A stretch of DNA of 36,291 nt from NCBI GenBank assembly GCA_046727175.1, contig JBKPCD010000231.1, positions 1 to 36,291 of the forward strand, given 5' to 3'. This document shows positions 16,613 through 22,874 of this stretch, piece by piece; within the stretch, counting starts at the first letter, position 1; each line of letters opens with the position of its first letter. The position numbers were made by a program, and so were the translations under genes. Below the pieces are notes generated by a model. That model was not told the DNA's origin, made no database searches, and saw nothing but the letters and a program-made list of their open reading frames with translations. This stretch comes from JBKPCD01 sp046727175. GTDB taxonomy: Bacteria > Acidobacteriota > Vicinamibacteria > Vicinamibacterales > 2-12-FULL-66-21.

Positions 16613-16636
16613 TGGGAAGCGTGTCGGGAAAGCAAG

Positions 16637-16670
16637 TCACCGCGGAGTCAGGATCGTGACTCCGCGGTGA
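16637..16670 (-). terminator. Terminator of the tetR-ABC operon
   Basis: A perfect 14 bp stem (TCACCGCGGAGTCA with its complement) closes a 6 nt loop, 12 nt after the adaptor gene's stop codon. On the - strand it is followed by CTTGCTTTCC, a weak T-rich tail. The position and perfect stem support a Rho-independent terminator. Confidence 0.75.
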
Positions 16671-16681
16671 GTTCGATTTCT

Positions 16682-17710
16682 CTACTTGCGGACGATGAAC
16701 GCCTGCACGCGGAGGCCGAGCGGCAGCTCGCGGCCGTCCTCGAGCTCCACGAGCGTCTCGAGCACTTTCGTATCGACGCGCTCCGCAGGCGCATCGGTCC
16801 GGACGTTCTTGCGGCCGAGGAGCTGACCGACGCGGACAACGTGACCAGGGAAGCGACGCTCGCCGAATGCGTCTGCGGTCACGTAGGCCTGCTGGCCGAC
16901 CGCAACGCCGGCGACATCGGCCTCGTCGACATCGACACGGACGCGGCGGACGTGGTCGTCAGCCATGGTCACGATCGGCGACTCGAACTGGGTGGATACT
17001 GCTTCGCCTGCCTTGCGATGCCGGCGGAGGATGATGCCGTTGATCGGGGCTTGAATGAACGTCTTCTCGAGCTGCGCCCGCGCTTCTTCGAGCCGCGCCT
17101 TCGCGAGGCTGACCTCCGAACGCGCGCGCGACCGATCCTCTTCGCGCGCGTCCGCCGTAATCAAATCGAAGCGCTGGCGTGCCGCGTCGGCGCGTGCGCC
17201 CGCAACCCGCTTGGCACGATCGGCGTCGTCCGCCTCGGAGCGCGAAACCACGCCGTCGGCGAGGAGGTTCGAGCGTCGTTTTTGTTCGGTCTCGGCGTTG
17301 TGCAGCACCGCCTCGGCTTCGGCGAGGGACGCGGCCGCCTCTTGACGTTCCTGCGCGCGTGCGCCGTTCAGGACGCGGCGCAGCTCCGCGGCCCGCAGCG
17401 ACAATTCAGCTTCCGCCGATTTGACGCGCGCCTGGAAGTCAACGTTGTCCAGAATGGCGACGACCTGACCGGCGGTGACGCGGTCTCCTTCGTCGACGAG
17501 CACCTGCGCGAGGTTCCCGCCGATTTGTGCGCTCACCTTGATCTCCTCCGACACCGGCTCGACGAGGCCTGGACCGGCGGCGATGGCGTGCCGCGCCGCG
17601 TTCGGCGGTGCAGCCGCAATGGCGTTGGTACTCGAGCGCCCGCGGAACATCACAAGATTGAGAACGATGATGGTCGCGAGCCCCACGCCAATGATGACAG
17701 ACCGTTTCAT
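16682..17710 (-). CDS. HlyD/DevB-type periplasmic adaptor of an ABC exporter
   Basis: The 342-residue adaptor (membrane fusion protein) should link the inner-membrane ABC transporter encoded just upstream to an outer-membrane channel. It has an N-terminal membrane anchor (VIIGVGLATIIVLNLVMF), a first half-lipoyl/barrel region (KVSAQIGGNLAQVLVDEGDRVTAGQVVAILDN, about 58-89), a long alpha-helical hairpin of charged heptads (about 90-215), the second lipoyl part (TFIQAPINGIILRRHRKAGEAV) and a beta-barrel domain (VRVDVDEADVAGVAVGQQAYVTADAF). It is the last gene of the operon. CAGGAG lies 7 nt before the ATG. No outer-membrane partner (TolC-like) is encoded here, so it probably shares one encoded elsewhere. 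Confidence 0.9.
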   Translation of the reverse strand: MKRSVIIGVGLATIIVLNLVMFRGRSSTNAIAAAPPNAARHAIAAGPGLVEPVSEEIKVSAQIGGNLAQVLVDEGDRVTAGQVVAILDNVDFQARVKSAEAELSLRAAELRRVLNGARAQERQEAAASLAEAEAVLHNAETEQKRRSNLLADGVVSRSEADDADRAKRVAGARADAARQRFDLITADAREEDRSRARSEVSLAKARLEEARAQLEKTFIQAPINGIILRRHRKAGEAVSTQFESPIVTMADDHVRRVRVDVDEADVAGVAVGQQAYVTADAFGERRFPGHVVRVGQLLGRKNVRTDAPAERVDTKVLETLVELEDGRELPLGLRVQAFIVRK

Positions 17711-17781
17711 GACAAGCTCCTGCTATGACCGTACTGCCGCCGGTAATTCACTCTCCGGACACCAGACACCGAGACGCCGCC

Positions 17782-18564
17782 TCACGCCCCGAGCTCGTAT
17801 GCCGGCTGGGGGAACGCGCGCACGCTCTCGCCAACCACGCGCGTACGTGGGACCCGAACGTCGTCGTGCACCACGACGCGCTTGTGCTCCCGAACGATGC
17901 GACCGTCCTCGATGTGGACCACGCGATCCGCGTACGTCAGCATCCGACTATCGTGCGTGACGATGACGATGGCGCGGTCCCGCTCGTGCGCGAGCTGTCG
18001 CAGGAGCTCCATCACGGCATGGCCGCTTCGCGAATCGAGAGCCGCCGTCGGTTCGTCCGCCAAAACGATCGGAGGATCTCCCGCGATCGCTCGCGCGATT
18101 GCGACGCGCTGTTTCTGACCGCCGCTGAGATCCGCTGGATACACATCGCGCTTGTCCGCAATGCCGACCTGCTCGAGCAGCGCAACGGCGCGTCCCGCCG
18201 CTTCGCGCCGCGGCACGCCCTTCAGGTCCAGCGCGAGCGCGACGTTGGCTGCTGCGGTCAACATCGGAAACAGGTTGAATCCCTGGAAAACGAATCCGAT
18301 GTGGTCCAGCCTTATCCGCGGCAGATCGCGTTCGCCAAGGCTCGTCGCATCGCGATCGAGAATCCGTATCGTGCCGCCGCTCGGGCGCAGGATGCACCCC
18401 ATGATCGACAGCAGCGTCGTCTTGCCGCTGCCAGAGGGTCCCATCAGCAGCATCAGCTCCCGGCGCCGCACGTCGAGATTGACGCTCTGGAGCGCGCGCA
18501 TGGCCGCCTCGCCCTGCGCGTACGTCTTCGAAATACCTCTGACCGAAATTGCCACGTCGCTCAC
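17782..18564 (-). CDS. ABC transporter ATP-binding protein (LolD/MacB/DevA type)
   Basis: The 260-residue ATPase powers the exporter formed with the FtsX-type permease. Motifs are Walker A GPSGSGKTT (42-50), the Q-loop FVFQGFNLFP (91-100), signature LSGGQKQRVAIARA (146-159), Walker B IVLADEPTAALD (167-177) and the H-loop IVIVTHD. The last 30 residues form an extra tail. The start is GTG at 18564, with AAGGGG 7 nt upstream, 4 nt after the permease stop. Family members move lipoproteins, glycolipids or macrolides out of the inner membrane rather than import solutes. The pairing with an FtsX-type permease and an HlyD adaptor matches DevBCA-like exporters. Confidence 0.93.
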   Translation of the reverse strand: MSDVAISVRGISKTYAQGEAAMRALQSVNLDVRRRELMLLMGPSGSGKTTLLSIMGCILRPSGGTIRILDRDATSLGERDLPRIRLDHIGFVFQGFNLFPMLTAAANVALALDLKGVPRREAAGRAVALLEQVGIADKRDVYPADLSGGQKQRVAIARAIAGDPPIVLADEPTAALDSRSGHAVMELLRQLAHERDRAIVIVTHDSRMLTYADRVVHIEDGRIVREHKRVVVHDDVRVPRTRVVGESVRAFPQPAYELGA

Positions 18565-18568
18565 GACC

Positions 18569-19687
18569 TCACCCCTTGAAGACCATGGCCGGATCGAGCC
18601 GGGTGATTTTCTTGATAGAAACGATCGATGCGCCGATACACATGCCCAGAGTCAGGAACAGCATGGCTCCCATCATCCACGGCGGAAGAATGATCGCTGC
18701 TCCGCCCTGTTCGCTGCCTTGCACGACGAACACGCTGACGAACATCCCGATCGCGTATCCGATGGCAGCGCTGATCACCGCCTGCTTCACGATGACGCCG
18801 TACAGATAGCGGTTCGATGCGCCCATCGCCTTCAGCGTGCCGTACTCGCGGATGTGGTCGACCGTCGTCGCATAGATCGTCTGCGCGACGACAACGACAC
18901 CGACGACGAGACCAAGCAAGGCGGCGAGAAGCACGGCGATGCCGGCTCCTGTCGTGAACATCCAGTAGACGCGGGTCATCAGGCTGAACCGGGTGGTCGT
19001 GACGATGTCAACGTCCGTGAGCCGCGCTCCAAGCGCCAGTTGCAGCGAGTCGAGGTCCGCGTCGGGACGGGCCTTAACGAGCAGATACAAGGTTTGATCC
19101 TCGTGGAGGTCGACGTAGTCGAGCGCATTCTTGAAGGCGGTGAACACGTACGGCGAGGTCGTGAACGCCCGAATGCCGCGTGTGAAGCCCGCGATGCGCG
19201 CGCGGCGTCCGCGGATCTCGACGATCTGCCCGATATGATCGACGCCGAGCTTCTCACAGTAGATCTCGTCGATGAACACGGCGTCTGGCTTGCGCAGATC
19301 GTCGAGGGTGCCGGCGACGATGTTCCACGGAGCGCCGAGCCCCGTCTGCAAATCGACGCCGACGACCTGAACGGTCTCCTGCTGGCCGTCCGGCCGTTTC
19401 CACTGTGTGAAGCGAGCGATGTACTTGCTGGCCGCCGCAACACCCGGCGTCGCGAGGACCGTCGCGAGCTTGCGTTCGGTGAACGGCACCCCCTGCTCGA
19501 TGTACGGGACGCCGCGGGCGGTGATCCACAGATCCGCGCGAGATCGATCGATCAGGCTCGAAGTGGCGGCGGTGAACCCGAAGAACAGACCGAGCTGCAC
19601 GACGATCAGGACAACGGCGAACACGATGCCCGTCACGGTGACGGCCAGCCGGACCTTGTCGTGAATGAGGCTGCGCCAGGCCAACAT
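18569..19687 (-). CDS. FtsX-like ABC transporter permease (DevC type)
   Basis: The 372-residue permease has one N-terminal helix (about residues 12-38), a large periplasmic domain (about 40-240) and three C-terminal helices (about 245-280, 300-325 and 335-362), the standard MacB/DevC topology. The segment YATTVDHIREYGTLKAMGAS (about 280-300) is the coupling helix that contacts the ATPase. It starts 2 nt after the tetR stop codon. The second copy of the TetR operator (19705-19721) ends 17 bp upstream of this ATG, inside tetR, so binding there could block elongation into the transport genes or act on an internal promoter. The substrate is unknown. Confidence 0.9.
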   Translation of the reverse strand: MLAWRSLIHDKVRLAVTVTGIVFAVVLIVVQLGLFFGFTAATSSLIDRSRADLWITARGVPYIEQGVPFTERKLATVLATPGVAAASKYIARFTQWKRPDGQQETVQVVGVDLQTGLGAPWNIVAGTLDDLRKPDAVFIDEIYCEKLGVDHIGQIVEIRGRRARIAGFTRGIRAFTTSPYVFTAFKNALDYVDLHEDQTLYLLVKARPDADLDSLQLALGARLTDVDIVTTTRFSLMTRVYWMFTTGAGIAVLLAALLGLVVGVVVVAQTIYATTVDHIREYGTLKAMGASNRYLYGVIVKQAVISAAIGYAIGMFVSVFVVQGSEQGGAAIILPPWMMGAMLFLTLGMCIGASIVSIKKITRLDPAMVFKG

Positions 19688-19689
19688 GT

Positions 19690-20391
19690 TTACGCCGTCC
19701 TTGCCCGTAACACTGTTAAGTCACTCGTGCGACCCGACGCCCGACGGGATTTCCGCGGCCGCGCGGCCGAGAGGTCGCCTGTTTTCAGGCCGTCGATGAG
19801 TATCGCGATCAGGTGATCGACGACGCGATCGCGGTTCCCCCAGTCGAACGTCGGGATGGCGATGAAGAGCGAGGTGATGCCATGCACCGCCGCCCAGAGC
19901 GCCCGGCTGACGGTCTCCACATCGACCTTGCGGATCTTTTTCTGACGGACGCACTCGGCGACGAGCCGCACGAGGAAGCCGAATGCCTGCATGGACATCG
20001 TGTCCGGCTGCTTGTAGCGGGCAGCGATTTCCGGATCGTGGCCGTGAGGAATCATGAACGAAGCGATGTAATGCTGAGGGTGGGCTAGCGCGAAATCCAC
20101 GTACCCCCGCAGCCCCTTCCTCAGTGCGGCGAGCGGTTCTGTCGCCTCGCTCGCGAGCGCCTGCAGCTCGTGAACGAGGCCCGCCATGAGCTGCTCGCTG
20201 ACGTGAAACAGCAGATCGTCGCGGTCCTTGAAGTAGAGGTAAATCGCGGTCGGCGAGTAGTCGATCTTCTCGGCGACCTTGCGCATCGAGAGCCCCTCGT
20301 ACCCTTCACGCACCAGGATGTCGCGGGCGGCGTCGAGGATTTCCTGTCGGAGCAGGCTCTTCTGCCGCGCGCGTCGCTCTCGAACCCCCAA
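19690..20391 (-). CDS. TetR family transcriptional regulator
   Basis: The 233-residue protein has a TetR DNA-binding domain (residues 12-60: ILDAARDILVREGYEGLSMRKVAEKIDYSPTAIYLYFKDRDDLLF) with the usual helix-turn-helix at about 35-56, then a helical ligand-binding domain with FALAHPQHYIASFMIPHG. The start is a TTG at 20391 with a perfect GGAGG 6 nt upstream; no better codon exists. It is the first gene of the operon with the permease, ATPase and adaptor, so it probably represses its own promoter and releases it when the exporter's substrate appears. The last codons (DLTVLRARTA) are encoded by a copy of the operator and use two TTA leucine codons, unusual for this GC-rich sequence. Confidence 0.92.
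   Translation of the reverse strand: MGVRERRARQKSLLRQEILDAARDILVREGYEGLSMRKVAEKIDYSPTAIYLYFKDRDDLLFHVSEQLMAGLVHELQALASEATEPLAALRKGLRGYVDFALAHPQHYIASFMIPHGHDPEIAARYKQPDTMSMQAFGFLVRLVAECVRQKKIRKVDVETVSRALWAAVHGITSLFIAIPTFDWGNRDRVVDHLIAILIDGLKTGDLSAARPRKSRRASGRTSDLTVLRARTA
19705..19721 (-). promoter_or_regulatory. Second TetR operator copy, inside the 3' end of tetR
   Basis: Read on the - strand the site is ACTTAACAGTGTTACGG. It matches the promoter operator at 20508-20524 in 15 of 17 positions, with the first 14 identical. The core TAACAGTGTTA is a perfect palindrome. It ends 17 bp before the permease start codon. Confidence 0.65.
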
Positions 20392-20507
20392 ACTTCGCCT
20401 CCAACCTTCCAGGGACGTTGTCCCCCAGCCCGCTATAACCGTCGCTCGCGGCGCCCCTTTGCGCCACTCCGCTCCGACGGGCCCGCATCACTTACGGCTG
20501 TCCAAAT

Positions 20508-20524
20508 ACTTAACAGTGTTAAGT
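20508..20524. promoter_or_regulatory. TetR operator overlapping the -10 box
   Basis: ACTTAACAGTGTTAAGT is a perfect 17 bp palindrome, centred on the G at 20516. It overlaps the last three bases of the predicted -10 box (20522-20527) and covers the expected transcription start, a classic position for repression by a TetR dimer. Confidence 0.75.
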
Positions 20525-20550
20525 CTACGGGGAAATAGACTCCCAGTCAA
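20522..20550 (-). promoter_or_regulatory. Promoter of the tetR-ABC operon
   Basis: On the - strand TTGACT (20550-20545) is followed by exactly 17 nt and then TAGACT (20527-20522), a sigma-70-type pair (5/6 and 4/6 matches). Transcription should start near 20515, giving a leader of about 120 nt before the TTG start of tetR. Confidence 0.65.
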
Positions 20551-20632
20551 GCTGGGTGCGCGTGTGTCGAACGCGCACACAGCGCGTCTCTCCACGTGCT
20601 ATTGTGATCCCTGCCTGCCCACGGAGATTGTG

Positions 20633-21070
20633 ATGACGACATTCGTGCTGACCCTGGTGCTCGGCCTGGTCTCAGGTCAGGAAGGCCAGGAACGACCACC
20701 AGTACCCAAGGACTCGATCGAGCTCACCGTCATCGGCTGTCTGAAGGGGCGGGTCCTCGCCGCGTCGGACGTGCGACAGACCGACGTGCAGAGCGGCCCG
20801 ATCATTCGGTCGCGCGCGTTTCGGTTGTCGGGTAAGAAAGATGTGATGAAGGACGTGAAGCGCGAGGACGGTCACACTGTCGAGGTCACCGGACTGATCA
20901 AGAAGTCTGCCCTTGCGGAACCCGGCATGAAGATCGGGGGCACCCGCATTGTCGTCGGCGGGGGATCGCGAACGGCCGGACCCACCACCATGCCAGATCC
21001 GGCCGACAACGTCGTCGTGATGGACGTCTCCTCCGTACGGATGCGCGAAGCCTACTGTCCGGACAAGTGA
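20633..21070 (+). CDS. Small secreted protein of unknown function
   Basis: The 145-residue product has a short signal peptide (MTTFVLTLVLGLVSGQE) and a mature part with SIELTVIGCLKGRVL, an internal FRLSGKKDVMKDVKREDGHTVEVTGLI, and a C-terminal VVVMDVSSVRMREAYCPDK. The pattern of a single cysteine in VIGCLKG with a later EVTG(L/I) strand recurs in small acidobacterial secreted proteins and suggests an OB-like beta-barrel; this is from memory only. The start at 20633 has GGAG 7 nt upstream. The frame is open to 20279 but that part is antisense to tetR. It is followed, 114 bp later, by two more secreted-protein genes. Confidence 0.7.
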   Translation: MTTFVLTLVLGLVSGQEGQERPPVPKDSIELTVIGCLKGRVLAASDVRQTDVQSGPIIRSRAFRLSGKKDVMKDVKREDGHTVEVTGLIKKSALAEPGMKIGGTRIVVGGGSRTAGPTTMPDPADNVVVMDVSSVRMREAYCPDK

Positions 21071-21184
21071 GCAGCGCAGTTCCGCATTCCGCTGCCTGAA
21101 CCTCGGCGTTCCAACCTAATCACGAGCTCTGTTCGCGATTTGCCGAACGGTACGCATCGTGAAACGTACGGCTCAGGAGGACTC

Positions 21185-21760
21185 ATGAACCTGAGCCGCT
21201 ATCCAGTGGCTGTGCTGCTCTTCAGTTCGGTTGCAGTCGCGGGCGCCGCTGGCATTCAGCAGCCGAAAACGAATCCTGATGCGCAGCTGCTCCAGGATTT
21301 CAAGGCGCGTGTCGACAAGTACATGGAGCTTCACAAGCGCCTCGGAAAGGAGTCGCCGCCCCTCAAAGAGACGAAAGATCCGGCAAAGATAAAAGCCTCA
21401 CAGGAAGCGCTCGCAGAAAAGATCCGGGCTGCCCGAAGGGACGCACGTCAGGGAGACATCTTCACGCCCGAGATTGCGCAGTTGTTCCGGCGCTTGCTGT
21501 ATCCCGAGGTCAAGGGTCCGGAGGCAAAGGAGACGAAACGCGTCATCAAGGATGACGCGCCGCCGCCAAAGGCGGTTCCGCTGAAGGTGAACGCCGAGTA
21601 CCCCGAGGGTCAACCGCTGCCGACCGTGCCCGCGAACCTTCTCGCGCAGCTGCCGAAGCTCCCCGAAGATCTGGAATATCGCGTGGTCAGCGACGCGCTG
21701 ATTCTTCGCGATGTTCACGCGAACCTCATTGTGGACTTCATCCCCAAAGCGATTCGGTGA
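21185..21760 (+). CDS. Secreted charged helical protein, function unknown
   Basis: The 191-residue protein has a signal peptide (MNLSRYPVAVLLFSSVAVAGAAG) and a strongly charged mature part rich in Lys and Glu. Residues about 30-85 (DAQLLQDFKARVDKYMELHKRLGKES ... QEALAEKIRAARRDA) should be long helices. The C-terminal part has PAKAV/PLPTVPANLL-type proline stretches and ends in DLEYRVVSDALILRDVHANLIVDFIPKAIR. The ATG at 21185 has AGGAGG 5 nt upstream. The metallophosphoesterase gene starts 12 nt after its stop, so both are on one transcript. No enzyme motif was recognised. Confidence 0.75.
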   Translation: MNLSRYPVAVLLFSSVAVAGAAGIQQPKTNPDAQLLQDFKARVDKYMELHKRLGKESPPLKETKDPAKIKASQEALAEKIRAARRDARQGDIFTPEIAQLFRRLLYPEVKGPEAKETKRVIKDDAPPPKAVPLKVNAEYPEGQPLPTVPANLLAQLPKLPEDLEYRVVSDALILRDVHANLIVDFIPKAIR

Positions 21761-21772
21761 AGGAGGCCGATC

Positions 21773-22639
21773 ATGCGCCGCAGGCTTGCATCAACGCTGT
21801 TCTTCCTGATCGTCGCGTCCCTTCAGGCCCAGCAGGTGACGCTCCCGAAGAAGCCAGAGTCGGTGCGCTTCGCGATTATTGGCGACAGCGGAACCGGCGG
21901 CGACGCGCAGCTTCGTGTCGCCGAGAAACTCATCGCCGCTCATCGGGAATACCCGTTCGAGTTCGCGCTGATGATGGGAGACAACCTGTACGGCGGTGAT
22001 GGGCCCACGGACTATCAGAAGAAGTTCGAGCGGCCGTACAAGCCGCTTCTCGACGCCGGCGTCAAGTTCTACGCGGCGCTCGGCAATCACGACGATCCCA
22101 ACGAACGTTTCTACAAGCCGTTCAACATGAGCGGCGAGCGCTACTACTCGTTCAAGGCGCCGCGAGGCAGCGTCCGCTTCTTCGCGCTCGACAGCAACTA
22201 CGTCGATAGGGATCAGATGGCCTGGCTCGAAAAAGAGCTGCCTGCCAGCCAGTCCGACTGGAAGATCTGCTTCTTCCATCATCCGCTCTATTCGTCGGGC
22301 GAGAAGCATGGCCCCGAAGTCGAGATCCGGGAGAAGCTCGAGCCGTTGTTCCTGAAGTACGGGGTGGACGTGGTGTTCACCGGACACGAGCATTTCTACG
22401 AGCGGATCAAGCCCCAGAAGGGCATCACGTACTTCATCCAGGGAAGCTCGGCGAAGCTGCGGAAGGGCAACATCGGACCGTCGACGACGACCGCCAAGGG
22501 GTTCGATCAGGGCTACACGTTCATGCTGATCGAGATCGACAAGGATCAGTTGTTCTTCCAGACGATCAGCGATGAGGGCAAAACGATCGATTCCGGCGTC
22601 GTCACGCGCCGTGATTCGAAACAGATGACCGAGCGATAG
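21773..22639 (+). CDS. Secreted metallophosphoesterase (purple acid phosphatase-like)
   Basis: The 288-residue enzyme has a signal peptide (RRRLASTLFFLIVASLQAQQ) and the full calcineurin-type metal-binding series: GDSG (D38), GDNLYGG (D70, N71), GNHDD (N105, H106), FFHHPLYSS (H169/H170) and GHEHFYER (H205, H207). The lone phosphoesterase domain with GDNLYGGDG and the GHEHFYER motif fits purple acid phosphatase-like or alkaline-phosphatase-like secreted enzymes that release phosphate from organic esters. GAAGGAGG sits just before the ATG, and the gene is coupled to the helical protein gene upstream. An export and phosphate-scavenging role is an inference. Confidence 0.9.
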   Translation: MRRRLASTLFFLIVASLQAQQVTLPKKPESVRFAIIGDSGTGGDAQLRVAEKLIAAHREYPFEFALMMGDNLYGGDGPTDYQKKFERPYKPLLDAGVKFYAALGNHDDPNERFYKPFNMSGERYYSFKAPRGSVRFFALDSNYVDRDQMAWLEKELPASQSDWKICFFHHPLYSSGEKHGPEVEIREKLEPLFLKYGVDVVFTGHEHFYERIKPQKGITYFIQGSSAKLRKGNIGPSTTTAKGFDQGYTFMLIEIDKDQLFFQTISDEGKTIDSGVVTRRDSKQMTER

Positions 22640-22643
22640 ATCA

Positions 22644-22684
22644 ACACGACGGCTGCAGGACTCGACACGACGGCTGCAAGACTC
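22644..22684. repeat. Two tandem copies of a 20 bp unit
   Basis: ACACGACGGCTGCAGGACTC (22644-22663) and the same unit with one change, G to A (22665-22684), lie with a 21 bp period immediately after the phosphoesterase stop. Confidence 0.8.
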
Positions 22685-22699
22685 CGGCGGATTCACTAC

Positions 22700-22867
22700 A
22701 CTAGTGGCTCGTACCAGCTGAATCGGTAGTACCTTTCGGGCGGGGCATCCCAGCTGGCGGCGTTGCTCCTCCCTCAAATACTGCCGGTATTCTCGGTCGT
22801 CGCGCCTTGCCATCCGGGCGCCGCGTTCCGAAATCTGCTACCGATTCAGCTGATACGAGCCACTAGT
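22700..22867. mobile_element. 168 bp element with 30 bp inverted ends (MITE/REPIN-like)
   Basis: The left end (22700-22729) begins ACTAGTGGCTCGTACCAGCT. It is the reverse complement of the right end (22838-22867) in 29 of 30 positions, and weaker complementarity continues inward. The inside has no convincing gene. Both ends carry CTAG just outside the TGGCTCG termini, which could be a 4 bp target duplication. The element ends 7 nt before the amidohydrolase ATG. Confidence 0.7.
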
Positions 22868-22874
22868 CCGCGTC

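Noticed and set aside
21791..22813. 340-residue frame antisense to the phosphoesterase, running into the inverted-repeat element
   Set aside because: The + strand carries every metallophosphoesterase motif; the antisense protein is composed of residues typical of shadow frames.
22740..22865. Short coding-like run (ending RYYRFSWYEPLV) inside the 168 bp element on the - strand
   Set aside because: It has a stop codon about 25 residues upstream and no start, and half of it is the inverted end repeat; more likely chance within the element.
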